64,000 nucleotides of DNA from Oreocharis arfaki (lineage: Eukaryota; Chordata; Aves; Passeriformes; Paramythiidae). Positions 1 to 13,018 of this stretch are shown piece after piece. Position 1 is the stretch's first letter. Each line of letters opens with the position of its first letter. The notes beneath the pieces were generated by a model that worked only from the letters and a program-made list of their open reading frames with translations, was not told the origin of the DNA and made no database searches. The translations under genes were made by a program, and so were the position numbers. The DNA lies in NCBI GenBank assembly GCA_013398015.1, contig VZRR01014186.1:501585-565584 (forward strand), read 5' to 3'.

Positions 1-1800
1 TTTACCCAAAGGGCCAGATCAAAACTGAGCTATGACTAGTTGGGATTAATCATTTCAAACTAGGCTCTTCTAACAAGGATGACACCTGCTTGTTATCCCG
101 CCGTGAGAAGACTTTTGGTCCATGATGGAGTGATGTCTTTTTTAACTGTAGCATCTTGTTTTCAAAATTAGGGTCTTTAGGTAAGACTTGCCTGTTCTCT
201 TCATTTTGCCTGTAGGGAGACGCTGGATTTTCCCATATGGAAGCTTTCAAATTGCTTCTGCTTAGCAAACACGCTCAGTGGGTTTGTGGTTTATCCCACC
301 AGCCTCTAAGCAAAGCCTTTCTGGTGCAGGGCAGTACCACAGAAGGGATTACTATAAAAAGGCTTTAAATAGTCTGTAATCAGAAGAGCGTTTTATTTGT
401 TTCATGTTTCTGCCCTCTAGGTACCTTTGGCAGCACAGTGCATAGGCGATCTGCAGCTGAAAGAGCCTGACATACTGAAAACAGATAGTGGATATAACAT
501 TTCACTCAGTTTTAGTAGTAATGGGTAGGAATATGATAATCAGTCCAGAGTGTTTAATGTGTATGTGATTTAATGTCTAGCCTTTTTAGATTAATTAAAT
601 GTAGAAAGGATGAAAACTTCTTTCTTCCATGGCTTCCTAAGTAGCAGCAGTTCACTCCAAATTAATGCCCTGTTATCTATTTTAATTTCACCCTTATTTC
701 CACTTCATGTTTGGCACTTCATAAATGCTTCTTGTCTCCCTCCTTGCTCACTCAGACAAGGAGGATGTCTATTTAAGAGACAGCTTTGCTTACCTGGTGA
801 TTCCCCCAAAAGGCAAAGCTATGTTTGGTTCTGACTGACAGAATTAGTACTTTTAAGAACATTATTCTAAGTATACGTTTTTACATGGGCAGCGAAGGCT
901 CACAGTCGTAAAAGGCAGAAAAGAGTCTTGTGTAAGTATTGAAGTTTGCATTTCAAAAAAACCATAATTTTTAGTAGGTTCTATGAGTTATTAAATGATT
1001 AAATTTTGAAATAAAACCAGATATAAAAAAAGATAAAATTTGTATGTGTTAGTGCTGAAAAATCAATTGTTATTAAATCAGGGTTCACTGAAAACACAAA
1101 ATCTGACACTGAAAACATTATCTTCTGATCTTTCTGGGCATATTTCTGTATAAATATATAAAGTAGTCTTAACATTTTTCTTACGGTGCCTGACATTTTC
1201 TTTAGGAATGTAGTGAAATTGAGTGGGGAGACTCAGGGCTTTTTACCAGGTCAGGTTCAGATCAGAACAAATCATAGCATCTGGTGTACTGTGACTAAGA
1301 ATCAATCAAATTGTTCTGATTCATGTTATGCTCCTTCATTTTACTTCTGAGTTATATAGGAGAGAATTATGCTAGGATGTGTTCCTGCCATTAATATAAC
1401 TTTCTGCCTGTAGCTGGTTTGTAATTATATCATAATAAGGGCAAGTAAAGCAGACCAAAACAGACAGAGGAGAAAAAATCAAACCAAATTACTGTAAATA
1501 ACTACACTTACTCTGATTATTTTAAAGAGGAACAATTTTAGTATTTGCACTGTAAAAAATGGTGTATTAGGAGAATAGTCAGGAGAAAACTTTATGACTA
1601 TAAATGCAGTTGTATCAGCAGTAGTAATGCCATCCAAGGAGTTCGCTATAAACTCTCGGAGATTTATGTCAACTCATTGGTGTTGATGAGGAGAAAAGTA
1701 GTAAATAAACAGTTTTGATGCATGATGTGAAAGCTGCAAAGAATTTGCATTCTTTAAAATAAATTAAAATTCTGATGACAGTTCTTTTTTTTTTTCCCAG
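1..1800. other. Upstream non-coding DNA, probably the 3' end of a 5' intron
   Basis: No coding exon, repeat family or RNA gene is recognised. The stretch is AT-rich with only short open frames. Its last bases form a strong splice acceptor: a likely branch point CTGAT near 1775, then a T-rich tract and CAG ending at 1800. This suggests that the first coding exon is preceded by at least one non-coding exon farther upstream, outside the window. No CpG island or convincing core promoter was seen, so the CDH7 promoter is probably not in this window. Confidence 0.6.
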
Positions 1801-1997
1801 ATAGGTACCCGTTACACTGTTTCTTTGGTGAAGGTTATTCAACAGTGGTGACATCTTCCAATCAACCACTCTGCAAATTATTATCTCTGGACTCCCAGCT
1901 GACACCCTGCCGGAGGCTAGAGCTACTGAGACAACTGGAATTGTGCCTGCTTTGGTCAAGGTTTTTTCTTTCACCAAGGGAAAAAAAAAAAAAAAAG
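1801..1997 (+). other. CDH7: CDH7 5' UTR part of first coding exon
   Basis: This is the region between the predicted acceptor AG at 1799-1800 and the start codon at 1998. It contains no ATG in any frame, so there is no upstream open reading frame in the visible leader and the CDH7 ATG is the first one. The final 17 bases are sixteen A followed by G, directly against the start codon. The left boundary is inferred from the polypyrimidine tract and AG; transcript data would be needed to exclude a longer exon. Confidence 0.65.
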
Positions 1998-2207
1998 ATG
2001 AAGTTGGGCAAAGTGGAGTTTTGCCATTTTCTTCAGATACTAGCTCTTTTCCTGTGTCTTTCTGGGATGAATCAAGCAGAGCTCACAAGGTCCAGGTCAA
2101 AGCCCTATTTTCAATCAGGGAGGACGAGAACCAAACGCAGCTGGGTGTGGAATCAATTCTTTGTGCTGGAAGAATACATGGGTACAGACCCACTCTATGT
2201 AGGAAAG
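1998..2207 (+). CDS. CDH7: CDH7 coding exon 1: signal peptide, propeptide, start of EC1
   Basis: This exon encodes residues 1-70. The ATG at 1998 has A at -3 and starts the recognised cadherin-7 N-terminus. Residues 1 to about 27 form a signal peptide with a hydrophobic core (FLQILALFLC at 11-20). A propeptide of only about 20 residues follows, ending in a dibasic furin site, RTRTKR at 42-47. The mature protein starts at S48 with W49 and W51, the two tryptophans that type II cadherins insert into the partner EC1 during strand-swap adhesion. E58 is mature Glu11, a conserved calcium ligand. The donor GTAGGG at 2208 is rather weak, and the junction is phase 0 after G69-K70. If the intron were retained, the frame would run only to a stop ending at 2318. 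Confidence 0.97.
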
Positions 2208-2639
2208 GTAGGGGATTTAAATGAACTTTGGAAGGTGCAGATGCTTGCTTTTTCATGTGTTTATATGGTGCAACCTAAAAATTGTAATACTGTCAGCCTA
2301 GTTAACTTAAATGAATGAAGTTTCACAGTTTGAAAAAGAAAAAAAATTAATACTTCATAACAGCAACACATTGCATTCTTGTAAGAATGCAAGGTTCCTG
2401 TTGTAATTTTCTTTAAGAGCTCTACATATTAGCACTGCTTGTTTAACAGAGTACAGTAACAAAAGTGTTTTGCTGCCATTGATGGAAAGAAAATATTTAT
2501 TAATTATACTAGATTTTAAAATAGAGGAACATAATGATGATTTTTTTTCAGAGTTAAAAGCTAGTCCCAGAAAAAAAAGAAGTCCTGTATTACATTGTTT
2601 GCTCCCTAAAACTCAGGACTACTGAAAGCAAGAGAGAAA

Positions 2640-2930
2640 GGATCAGGCATCTGTGGGTGTGACGAGTGAAAAAGAGGGCATGTCCGCATTACTGCTTTTC
2701 TTTGACATTGCCTGGCTGGCACATTGGCACCTTGGGGGCCTCGCTGTCCTCTGTTCACAGCACAGCCTTGTGGCTTTACCTCGCCTGCGATGGGCATGGG
2801 TCCAGTACAGAGCCAGCCCTTTTACATCAGGGCATCCCAAATGGTTCGTTCTGCGCGCCCGTCACTGCACATGGAGCACGCTGAGCACAGCTGTGAATCC
2901 GGGACTTAGCTCATTTACTGCCTTTTGCTA
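2640..2930. other. GC-rich, CpG-containing island in the long intron
   Basis: About 290 bp with clearly higher GC content than the AT-rich surroundings. Around ten CpGs are clustered here, for example in CTGCGCGCCCGTCAC near 2851-2865. It lies about 430 bp past the first coding exon. Overlapping frames of 60-90 codons on both strands are a consequence of composition and show no protein family. It may be a regulatory element or an old repeat that I do not recognise. Confidence 0.4.
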
Positions 2931-5900
2931 GTGGGTAATACGCTGCCTTCAGCAATTATGAAGGGAAAAAAAAGCCCACAAAACAAAACCCCCTCTTGTG
3001 TTTCTCTGTAACATTTATGTGTAATCATCTTATTGAAAGGAAAACCCATTTTCTCGGTAATATCAGAATCAATAAATAGAGTTTCTCATTAAAATACAGC
3101 AAATGCATAGAAAACAAGGGAGTGACAGCTTTTGGCACAACAGCATGCTTACAGAAAAAGAGATGAAGTAATCTGAAATCCACTGCTTCAAATATACCAG
3201 TGCAATGAATTTCAGCTTACTTAATTCATCCTACTGAGGCAAAACCTTGATGTTTGTGTTAATACAGCTAAGCACTTAGAATTTAATCATGCCAACTGAA
3301 TAATCAAGTTAAATAGGGAACTGCTTTCATGATTGCAGCTATGGTTGTGTTTAGGTGCTTTTCTGAATTGGGACTGGTACTTTGCATAATTGAACCCTTA
3401 AGAAAGGTGTGCTAGAATCAGAAATGTCATCTTGTATTACAGTGGTCTTGAAAGTTTTGGTAAAGTTTGATGTTATGTAGCAGTATCTATTCTGATGCTG
3501 TACAGCTGTTGGTTGTCTGTGTGAGTTTGTCTTTTAGGCAAATTTGTTCCCTGCTTGGAGTTTTCTCTTGTGCCTCTGGAAATGGCCTATTTGGCATTCT
3601 TTCCTGCTGATAAAAAAAGAAGTGTGGCTTGCAGATTTGAATTTCTCTTCTGGAAAAGAAGCGTCTTGAAATACTCGAGTGAAGACTAGTTTTGATCCAT
3701 AGTAATTCTCATATTCAGTCGATTGCTATATTATGGCCAAAAATGCTGTGGTAGCGCTATAGTACATGATATTTGCATGCATGTGGTTATTTTTAGCTTC
3801 ACAGTCTGCTCTTTCCTGTCCTTTACAAGAGTCCTAGCATTCACAAGCAGATATTTTCCAAAACGCAACCTTTTCTTTTTCTGAAACAGTCTGTGCCCAG
3901 CCTGCTTTTGTATCAGCAGTACAAATTGTTGGCTCAGGAATTTGTGCCAGCAATCCATTTTGTAGGAAAAGCAGATAAAAATTTTCACTTACAAAAGGAA
4001 GCCCGTCTTCCTGGAAACAGAGTCCTGGCTGAGCATCTTGTAAGATAAGATGTGCCCAGTTCCTAACCTTCTCACTGTAGAGGCTTTTCACCGTGTGGCT
4101 CCTGAGGTGCAATCATGACCAAGGCCGCATTCCCACACAGGAGAGCAAAAAGGTGAAGAAGTGATTTTCTTTCTGTGCCTTAACATATTATGTGTAGCAC
4201 CACTCTGAAGTGAGCAGCAGTCACCTTCCTCCCCCTCTTCTCTTAAAAACACTGCTGTTCTTGTTTCATATCCTTCGCAGGCAGGTAGGGACAGAGGAGA
4301 CAGATTTGGATAGGAAGGTTGGGGTTTTTTTCCTCTTTTCTTCTTCTTTTTTTTTTTTTTCCCCGTGGTGAGGAAGCTACTGCAAGCAAAAAGCTGGCAT
4401 AACTTACTTTTCTCATCAAATGAAGTAGAAGCAGCAACCAGACTCTGCAGACTGCTCTGCTTCTGGCAAGGCCAGTCCTGCACTGCCTTGTGTTCAGGAT
4501 GCTTTGCAGGGTGCACATCTAACTGCACATCCGGGAAGGAGGGACCTTCCTCCTGCTTTTAAGGGCTGTGAGATAAAAAGGCTTCAGAAACACTTGAGCA
4601 AATGGAGCTGCAATGGGGAATACTGTCTCCCTGCCACTATTCAATTTTACAAAGCCCTGGGAAATTCTGGTTGGAAGGCAGCATTTGGGGGATGTTAGAG
4701 TTACATGGCAAATCATTCAAGAGTTGTGAAACACCAATGTTAATTCCATGTTCAGCACTAGCTCTGTCCTCCTGGGTGTCTGCATTCTGACACTTTAATT
4801 ACATGATCATGCAGAGTAAAATCCTATTCCTTGTAAATAATTAAGCAGGATTCCTATTCACCTCAGTAAAACAAGTCTTTCCCTTAATTTTTCAGTGTTT
4901 TCATGTTTGTTTAACGAGGCTTCAGATCTATACCTGAGGTATACTGCAGCCTTCCTTCTGGACATCCTTTTCTTGTTTTCCTAAATGCATATGCATTTTT
5001 TTGTTAAGGCAGTCCAGCCTGTTTCTCATGTAACTCTAGAGAAACCTCTGGAGGAGTTCCATTAGTTTTACTCTAATATAAGTGAGAGGTGACAGAAATT
5101 TAGTGCCTTTTTTTATACTCGCTTTTTTTAATGTAGGTCTTTCCTCTCAATGGTATGAATTTTAATCATCTTGGATGTAATTCTGAGCACCTCTTGGGAA
5201 GTGCTTAACATGTAATCAGATTGTGGACTTTAACATATACAATTCTTTTCTGTCGGTCAGCACAGCATATGTTATGTTCACTTGAAGGGCTGAAGCATTT
5301 AACTGTTCAACCCATGTTTGGATAGACACTGTTTTCTTCCGGACGTGCCATGTAGGAGATGAGGCAGTTAACTGTGATGCTAACTGAGCTAGCAGCGTAG
5401 TTGGCTTCTGTTCTCTGGAAAATATTTACTATTGCTTGGTAATATGTTTTCGTGAAATGCCTTACTCTTTATTTTCCATATAAATGATGTTAATGGCATC
5501 TATTTGAGTGTAAAAAATAATAGTATAGAACAGTTTTAAATTATTCGAAACATAAACACCTAAAATTAGGAAAAAGTGTACGCTATTACATTAAGTATTT
5601 GAAAAGCTGCATATGGTCTTGTAGTTGAAGATTCCATGGGTACACATTGGCAAAAGGGGATGCAGTTAAAGCAGAACTTGAACATTTTGTTGATCCTTTT
5701 TTTATTTTGTCATATAACTATCTGACATCCAGGGTTTGGGGGTTTTTTGGTCAAAATCATTACAATGACACAAAATCTCTGCCAGTAATACTTTCATTTT
5801 TCTTATTAGAAAGCTAAAAGAAACCCAACCAAACAAAAGAAACCACAAATAAACCTGAAGAAGCGAAACAAGTCTGTGAACTCTATGTGAGATGCTGACT

Positions 5901-8900
5901 GATGGCTCGCTTCACTGTTTTCTTTTGGATCCAGACCAATTATCCTTTTCCAATGGCTCTAAATTTAGGTATAGTTGCAGGGCAGTTGCAAGCTTTTCGC
6001 CGAGTTGCACTCTTCTTTTCCCTTGAGATCTCACTAACATGTGAAGGACTGAAAATAAAAGACTGAGACTTTTGACTGAGGACAACTCCAAGATGTTCAT
6101 TTGTAACTATGAGAGACTCACTGGTAATTCTCAAAAATAACACTTGGAACTCATAAGATACCCTGAGTGTTGTTTTTATTTAGAATGTAATAACAAGTAC
6201 AGTGCAAGTCCTAACCTGCATTTTCTAGATTGTAAAATGAAGAAAAAAGTTTAAATGAGTGAACTAAGAGCATATAGTTTCCTAGAGCCCACAGTCATTG
6301 CCTTCCAACACAATTTTACCTGCCTCCTTATTTTTCTTCTCACTGTTTTAAGGTAAATAAACCTGTTGGATTCAATTTTCAAACATTGACCAAAGTGCAT
6401 GAAAGCTAATATTTGCATAATTATTTTCTGGAGTAGTACAGAAGGAGGGAAACATGAAAAAATGCAGTGAACTTAAGCATTTCCCATAAAATTAGGTCAT
6501 TTAAGAGAATTTGCAGGTTTTACAAGTTTTAAGAGAACTTGCAGGCTGGGTGGGGAAAGGGTTTTTACAGCAGCCAGATAACAAGTTTATGTTATTATTA
6601 GCATAGAGAGTGGGTAGTTTTTTTCCAGTCTCCTCATTTTGGAGGGAAGGAGGCTGGATAGGGGAGGATACTGAGGTTTTGAGTTAATGTTTTGTTTTTC
6701 AAACGTGTTGGTGAATGTGTCAGTAAGGTGACAGAATTATTCACATACTATATTTATCTGTGATGTGACCTTGTGTCAAGCCATACAGATGCAGTCAGCA
6801 CTGGGGCTCTTTTCATAGAATCATAGCCTGACAGTTTCAGATGTGGCTGATGAATTTTGACTGACTTGGATAATGAGTGTCTTTGCTAAAATACTTTAAG
6901 GCAGTGAGACTGTGGAAGTGCTGGCCACTCAGTCAAACTCAGACAGAACTGTGGGAATATTACTGGCATTTTGGGAAATGGAGAGGAGATGGGGTGATAT
7001 TACACCTGCTAAATATAGGTAAAAAGGACTGGGCTGCCCCACTTGCACGTAGTGAAGAAGGAGGTGAGTCAGGCACAATTCCCTGGAGATATCTGATACT
7101 CTTCCTGCTTCTAGAGGCACCCACAGGGAGTAGGGCTCTCTTCCTCAGCTTCAGTCTGGGTTTTTTTTCCTCCAAGCGTTCTGTGCAAGGTAAATGTTCA
7201 TGTCTGCTCTGCAAGTAAGCTCCTGGCTGAGAGAACCCACAGCTCGCAGATCATTTTCTACCCCAGGTAGTTTTGGAAAAAAACATTCGAACAAACCAAA
7301 CTCAGACCAACTATTTTTCATCTGTCTTTGTGGCCTCTATGTGGAAAACAAAGATGGCATAATAACTCAGAAAGAACCTTCTGCTTTGTTGTATTTTTTC
7401 TCCTTTTCTATTTGTGTTATCTTTACTTTTATCGTAATCTTTGAAGCGCTGTTGTTTTATATATTCCCAGAAGGCCATTCATAAAAAGGAAAAAGCAAAT
7501 CTGCTGTATTTCTGATATTTATCCATCTCAGGAACTCTTTGCTTTTCTGTGCTATGAAAATTGATAACAGTTGACCTTTTAAGTAAAATGGGACATGCCA
7601 TTCCTGTCAAGTATTTTCCTACCAAAATTCCTGCAAGTGAAACGAATGAACAGACAAAATAGTTAAGTCCTGCTTACTTGCTTTATGTATTGGATAGGTG
7701 TCGGGGAAGCGATGCTTCAGTTGTACTGCACAGGTATGACTTTACCATGTCAACTTGTTCTATCCAGTCTCAGTATCACACACTTTTCGTCACTGGATAG
7801 TCTCTGTGGGCTTTGTGTTATTCCATGCTATACTTTATGTGGATTACCCTGAATAACTGAGATCTGACTGACAATCCGAATGTTTCCTCCTTAGCATGCA
7901 GGGCTAAAGCGTCTCTGGGGAGAATGGTGAAATTAAGGCACACAGGAAGAACTATCCTGAAGGATAACCTAAAATCTGCTGCCTTTTCCTGGTTGATTTC
8001 ATCAGCCTGCACAGCTATAGTGTAATTTCCTTTCTCTCTTTACAGGAAGTCCTCTTCTCTCACAGCTGAATGGATACAGGAGAAGGTTTTATGCCAGGGC
8101 TTTAAAGTGATGACAATTTCACATGCCCAAGCACTAAAAGACAATTTATATGTAATTTCATTATTAGAAGTGATAATAGAGTTGAGAGACTTATGGTTGG
8201 ATACTGAACCAGAACATGTAGCTTTTTGATCTCTTAGTATAATACAGCACATTGATCCTTAACATGTGCCATTACAGAAGAGGAAGGTTAGTGAAGGTGA
8301 TGACAACATCAGTAAATTAAGCAGCCCTCATGGCAGTTATTCGTTCAATGGCACAGCCATGCTATTTATGTAATCCTGTAATACCAGTTCTGTATTTCAT
8401 CAGACTGAGGCTCTACCTGCAGTGCTCTGCTCTGAATGTCTTTTGGGCACTATTTAAAACTAAATTTTATGAGTCTCTGACAAAATAGAAAAGCAAGAGT
8501 AAAAGCTAATTTTGCAATTATATGTATATGAGAGGCTCCTGTATGCTCGGCTGGTTTTCAGAAAATGCCTTATTTTCAGGAGAGCATGAGATTTAAAGTC
8601 CTGATGTCAGTCAAGCTGATGCTGCTTCCTTTTCATCTTCTGAGGTTGTTCTTAGTCTCTTGGTTCTTGTTATTGGCTGTCATCCAGCATCCAGTTTTAT
8701 GTCCATCCTCTTGTCTCACAATTCTTTGTTAATGGCATTGGAAATACAGCATTGTAAAACTATGGCTATCAGGAACTTTGAGTATTTGCATTATTCTAAG
8801 ACTAAGGAGATCCATTCATGAATTACTGTGCTAGCCAAAATGCAAGCAAACATAACCCCTGCTCTGAGGCAGTGGTCTTATAAGGCAAGAAGCAATAGCA

Positions 8901-10094
8901 GACTAGGAAGCAATGACAGAATTCAGAGGAATATAGTGGTAGTCAACATCTGAAAATAGTTTGAGAACAGTGGGTCGCTAGTTTTGTTAGCTATGAAGTT
9001 AGAATATTATTTTTTCTGAAAATGAGAATCATGCAACATTTTAAAACATTATGAACATGTAATAGAAAGTTCTTTCCTGCTTTTACTTCCCAGTGTTTTT
9101 TACTTCTCATGACAAGGCAGTTGAAACTAAATGCAGACCTATTTAATATCTATGTTAGTACAAGGCTACATCTTCTTTCAGACCAGTAAAGATAAAGGAT
9201 GTTTTCCAATTGCTTTCAGAATATCAAACTGCATATGCTTTATAGTTTTACATCTTGTAGCCTGCTGTCACACTACCTTTTTCATGTTGCCTTTTTTTTT
9301 CTTATACATCTTCTGTTAGCCATAAGTGTCTGTCTACAGACTCATTGGGCATTCATTTCATGTATTAAGTATTTTCCATGTGTCACAGTCTAAAAGTGCT
9401 GCCAGGACTGTTGCTGCCTTGTCATAATTCTTCTGCTGAATTTCTTCTTTGCTCCACATTTGTTTTTAAATATTATACTGCATTTCTTAAGTTCCTTTTC
9501 CCTTTTATTTTTTTCAGTAATCACTTAATAAAATAGCACCCATGTACATATGTCAATGTCTCAGTGCTAACTTTAACCAGTTAAAGGGAGGACATGGGAA
9601 AACATATTTAAAGATCATGAAAAAAATCAGGGAATGGTTCCTTTGTGTGCAATAAGCTGGCTCTTACATAAATATACCAGTGATAAGTACTGGAAAGTCT
9701 CTTCGGTATAATCTTTTTCTCTCAGCATTATGCATTTCCTTGGAAGAGATAGCTGAGTGCTAATGGTGGAACTGCTAGGAGAAGAAAGATGTTAATACTC
9801 TAGGTTTCTCCATTCTTTTTAGGATAGCTATTAGCTACCTTGTTCTACCAGCATCTTCTCTGCCACTTTTGCACTGGAAAAGACACAGACTGTCATGTAA
9901 ATTAGAGACAAGTAGCTCTTAGAAAAGGCAGTGGAGTATGTGCTCTAGGAGAACTCTAATTCTGTCCCTACTGTCCAGACCATGGTCATGGTACGAGTAC
10001 CAGCCTATACCAAGAGCAGAAGTTGGTGGATGTTACAATGATTAATCTTTCCTAACTTCAGGGTTATAAGAAGGAGGATTAGCCAGTTAAAAAT

Positions 10095-10115
10095 GGGGGG
10101 GCTGGGGTGGGGGGG
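10095..10115 (+). repeat. G-rich run, possible G-quadruplex
   Basis: Runs of seven, four and seven G are separated by one or two bases (GGGGGGGCTGGGGTGGGGGG, then one more G). The long runs can each be split, so four G3 blocks are available on the transcribed sense strand. Function is unknown. Confidence 0.5.
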
Positions 10116-12301
10116 TGTTTACTTGGTATAAATAAATGTTGTGAACACCTAACCATACATCTCTTGAACTCAATGTAAAAATGGGAACCCCTTCAACCTT
10201 CCCAGGCAAGTGAAAAACTTAGCCAATGAGGAAGCTCTTTGACAACAGACACTGATCACCAAAATCAATAAATAGGCTCATAAAATTGAAGAATATATTT
10301 AGGATTATTTCTTTCAGATGTTCTTGAAAAAAAAAAATACTACAATCAAAAAATACTACTGTCAATGGACAAATATTTGCTGATGTTACAGCCCTATGCT
10401 CTTGCAAAAGTAATATTTTTATTTACGTAGGTGTAAGGCACATAGTATGGTAGTAGCACTCTGCAAGTCATAAACATAGCAAAGAATAAACGTTCTTTTT
10501 TCTTTCAGATAAATAGGAATACTGAGACAAATGTAGCTCTTTTGCATACAGTAGTTCATGTGCAATTACTCATGTACCAGAAAACACAAAATATGTCTTA
10601 TCGACTTAGTCTCAAGCTGTCTTTCTCAGAATTCTCCCCTGGGAGAAGAAGATAATTCTCAACATTCAAGAAGAAGGCAAAATTTTTTTTAATATGTTTT
10701 GATGATTAGGTTATGCTGTTCATACAGTAACTGCAGATTTAGTCCAGAATCTTCAGATCAGTTTTATTGACTCTAGGAGACCATTTGAGAATATTAATGT
10801 TGCAATACAATTATCTGGTCATTTCAAAATAGAATTTTTAACTGATATTTTATTCTGTAGATTAGTAAAAGAGGAATACTGAGGTCTGGTTTGCAACAGA
10901 TACCAACATACTCCACATTTTGACAGTGAAGAAATAGTTCCTTCCTTTCATGTAGTCCTTTAATATTCCAAAGCACCAAAGGGCTGCATTATGGTATATC
11001 ATGTGGGTGAAAGGGTGTATACTAAGAACAGCGAAGGACAGTGAGACATAATTTTATGCCTACATCAGAGGAAGTTCTTAGGCCATCTCTGAGTAGAAAG
11101 AAGGAAATTTAAGATCATTTTCCAGGTGATAGAAAGAGATTTTGCTGCATGAATTCCACAAAATGTTGCCAGAGTCATACTGTTTCATTTAGTGTTTCTG
11201 TAAATCATAAGAAATTACCTCAACGATTATAGAGACATGCAATTCTGTTGCTATGGAGTATATGTGAGAAGAATTGAACCCAAAAAAGTTATTTTTCTTT
11301 TTAAATGCTTCCAAAATATGGAAAATCTGGTACTTGGATGGTAAGGATGATAAGCTGCTTAAACACTTCGTACTGAGGTACCAAATTGTAACCATGCTGA
11401 CTAGGCAATCAGGCAGTTCATTTTCCATACAAGGTAGGCAGGTGCTGTATTAGGCAAAGTTTAGCTTGTTATCCTGTAACAATGAAAAGTTGTCAGACAC
11501 AGCTGGGAATAGCAGATGGTCATTTCTTAAGTTTCCATAATCATGGTATAAACGTAATGCCATAAATTAGCAAAATACTTAACTTGTCTTTCTTACACAA
11601 TTTATACGCATTATATGAGCAGAGTAGGCATTTGGAAAAGTGCTTGGCATATTTTTATGTTTCCTTTTTACACTGGCAGGGATATAATGCTACATAGTCA
11701 ATATATTAAAAACTGTTTAAATAATTTCACTTGCTCCTGGATGTTTGTAATCTTCATGCATATGTAGACTGTTATCCTTCCCACCCATCTTTCATACTTT
11801 ACCACTTCTCAGCCAAGCAATACTTTTAAAAGGTTTTCCTTTTGAGTCAGCACTGTAGTCTTCTGTTCATCCATACTGCTCTTTTGTTCATTCCCTCCTT
11901 TTTTTGAATATCTTCTTGACAGTGAAAAGCCATGAACAAAAGCACTGTATTGTAGCTTCATCTAAACAGGAAATAAGCCAAGTGAAACTGTTACTTCCTT
12001 TCTCATTGTAAGATTCAAATTGAACTATTCGCGTTTGTTTCTTTCTTTGCAAGTTCATGTCCACTATTGTGGGAATTAACAGCAAGTCAAAAAGCCTGTC
12101 TGAGTCTGAGTCTGACATCAGTCTCAGCACAGTCCATTTCTACCTCTGAGAAATCTAGTCGAGAGAAGCAAGAAATTCAAAACAATAGAGAGAGTAAACA
12201 GCAACAAGGCTGCAACTGGCATTTTGTTTAGATTCTTAAGAAGTCTATGTTGTAGATAACTAATAATAGTATAGTGTAGTTAAAATAGCCAGTGAATCTA
12301 C

Positions 12302-12453
12302 TGTAGTAGTTAAACAACCAATAGAAAACTTAACACAAATGATAAACATACAAAAGTGTATATATATGACACTAGCTCTTAGAATAAACGCTTTTTGCCC
12401 GCACTTTATGTTAGAATTAGTGTGTGTCGCGCGTCCACCTCAACTGCGACACA
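12302..12453 (+). mobile_element. Compact solo LTR of an endogenous retrovirus (152 bp)
   Basis: The element starts TGTAGTAG and ends GCGACACA, flanked by the same four bases CTAC at 12298-12301 and 12454-12457. Signals appear in LTR order: CCAAT box near 12317, TATATATA near 12358-12365, AATAAA at 12383-12388, then a GC-rich tail with GTGTGTCGCGCGTCCACC. No gag-pol sequence adjoins it, so it is read as a solo LTR left by recombination. It is unusually short for an LTR and the family is not identified. The orientation is the same as CDH7. Confidence 0.6.
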
Positions 12454-13018
12454 CTACCATGCTGAGGATCTTAAAGCTTTATTGCTTTTCTGGGTTTTTT
12501 TTCTTTATGCTTAGTCAGGTGTACTTCTGAGTGAGTATCAGTCTCAAAACAAAGGAAATATTAGTTGTTTGAAATGTTGTTCCAGTTTGGCTGACAAACT
12601 AAGTGAAGCGATGTCAAACAAGGTTTTATGGAGTAAACATGCAGGAATTAGAATGATAGACATGATGAAGCATATACTCGAATGGGTATACATGTCTAGG
12701 AAACAATGGAGGGACCTCACATTGAGGAATAATTTCTGCTTGTACTGACACATTTATTTAAGTCACATTTATTATTAAGATTTATCTTAAGATTCCAAGA
12801 AAATGTAAAAATTGTAGTCTTAATGGTTTTAGTTCGGGAAAATAAAGGTTGAAAAAGTTAAAGAGAAGAAAAGGTATCCCAAAGAGTTCGTGTGAGAAGG
12901 GGAGGAACATGATGAAGCATTTTGCTTTGTTTTTCTCACTCTGGACCCTGATGTAAAACTGAAAGCAACATACCAAAGCAATCAGTGAGACAATAAACTT
13001 AGATTAAGGTATAATAAT

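Noticed and set aside
1845..1997. Frame open upstream of and continuous with the CDH7 ATG
   Set aside because: It contains no ATG, only GTG, and lies in the predicted 5' UTR after a splice acceptor. The recognised N-terminus starts at 1998.
4088..4528. 146-codon minus-strand frame
   Set aside because: It spans a poly-T tract translated as a lysine run; there is no domain and no conserved start context.
6814..6850. TCATAGAATCATAG resembling a CR1 3' end
   Set aside because: The following sequence does not continue like CR1. It is too short to tell from chance.
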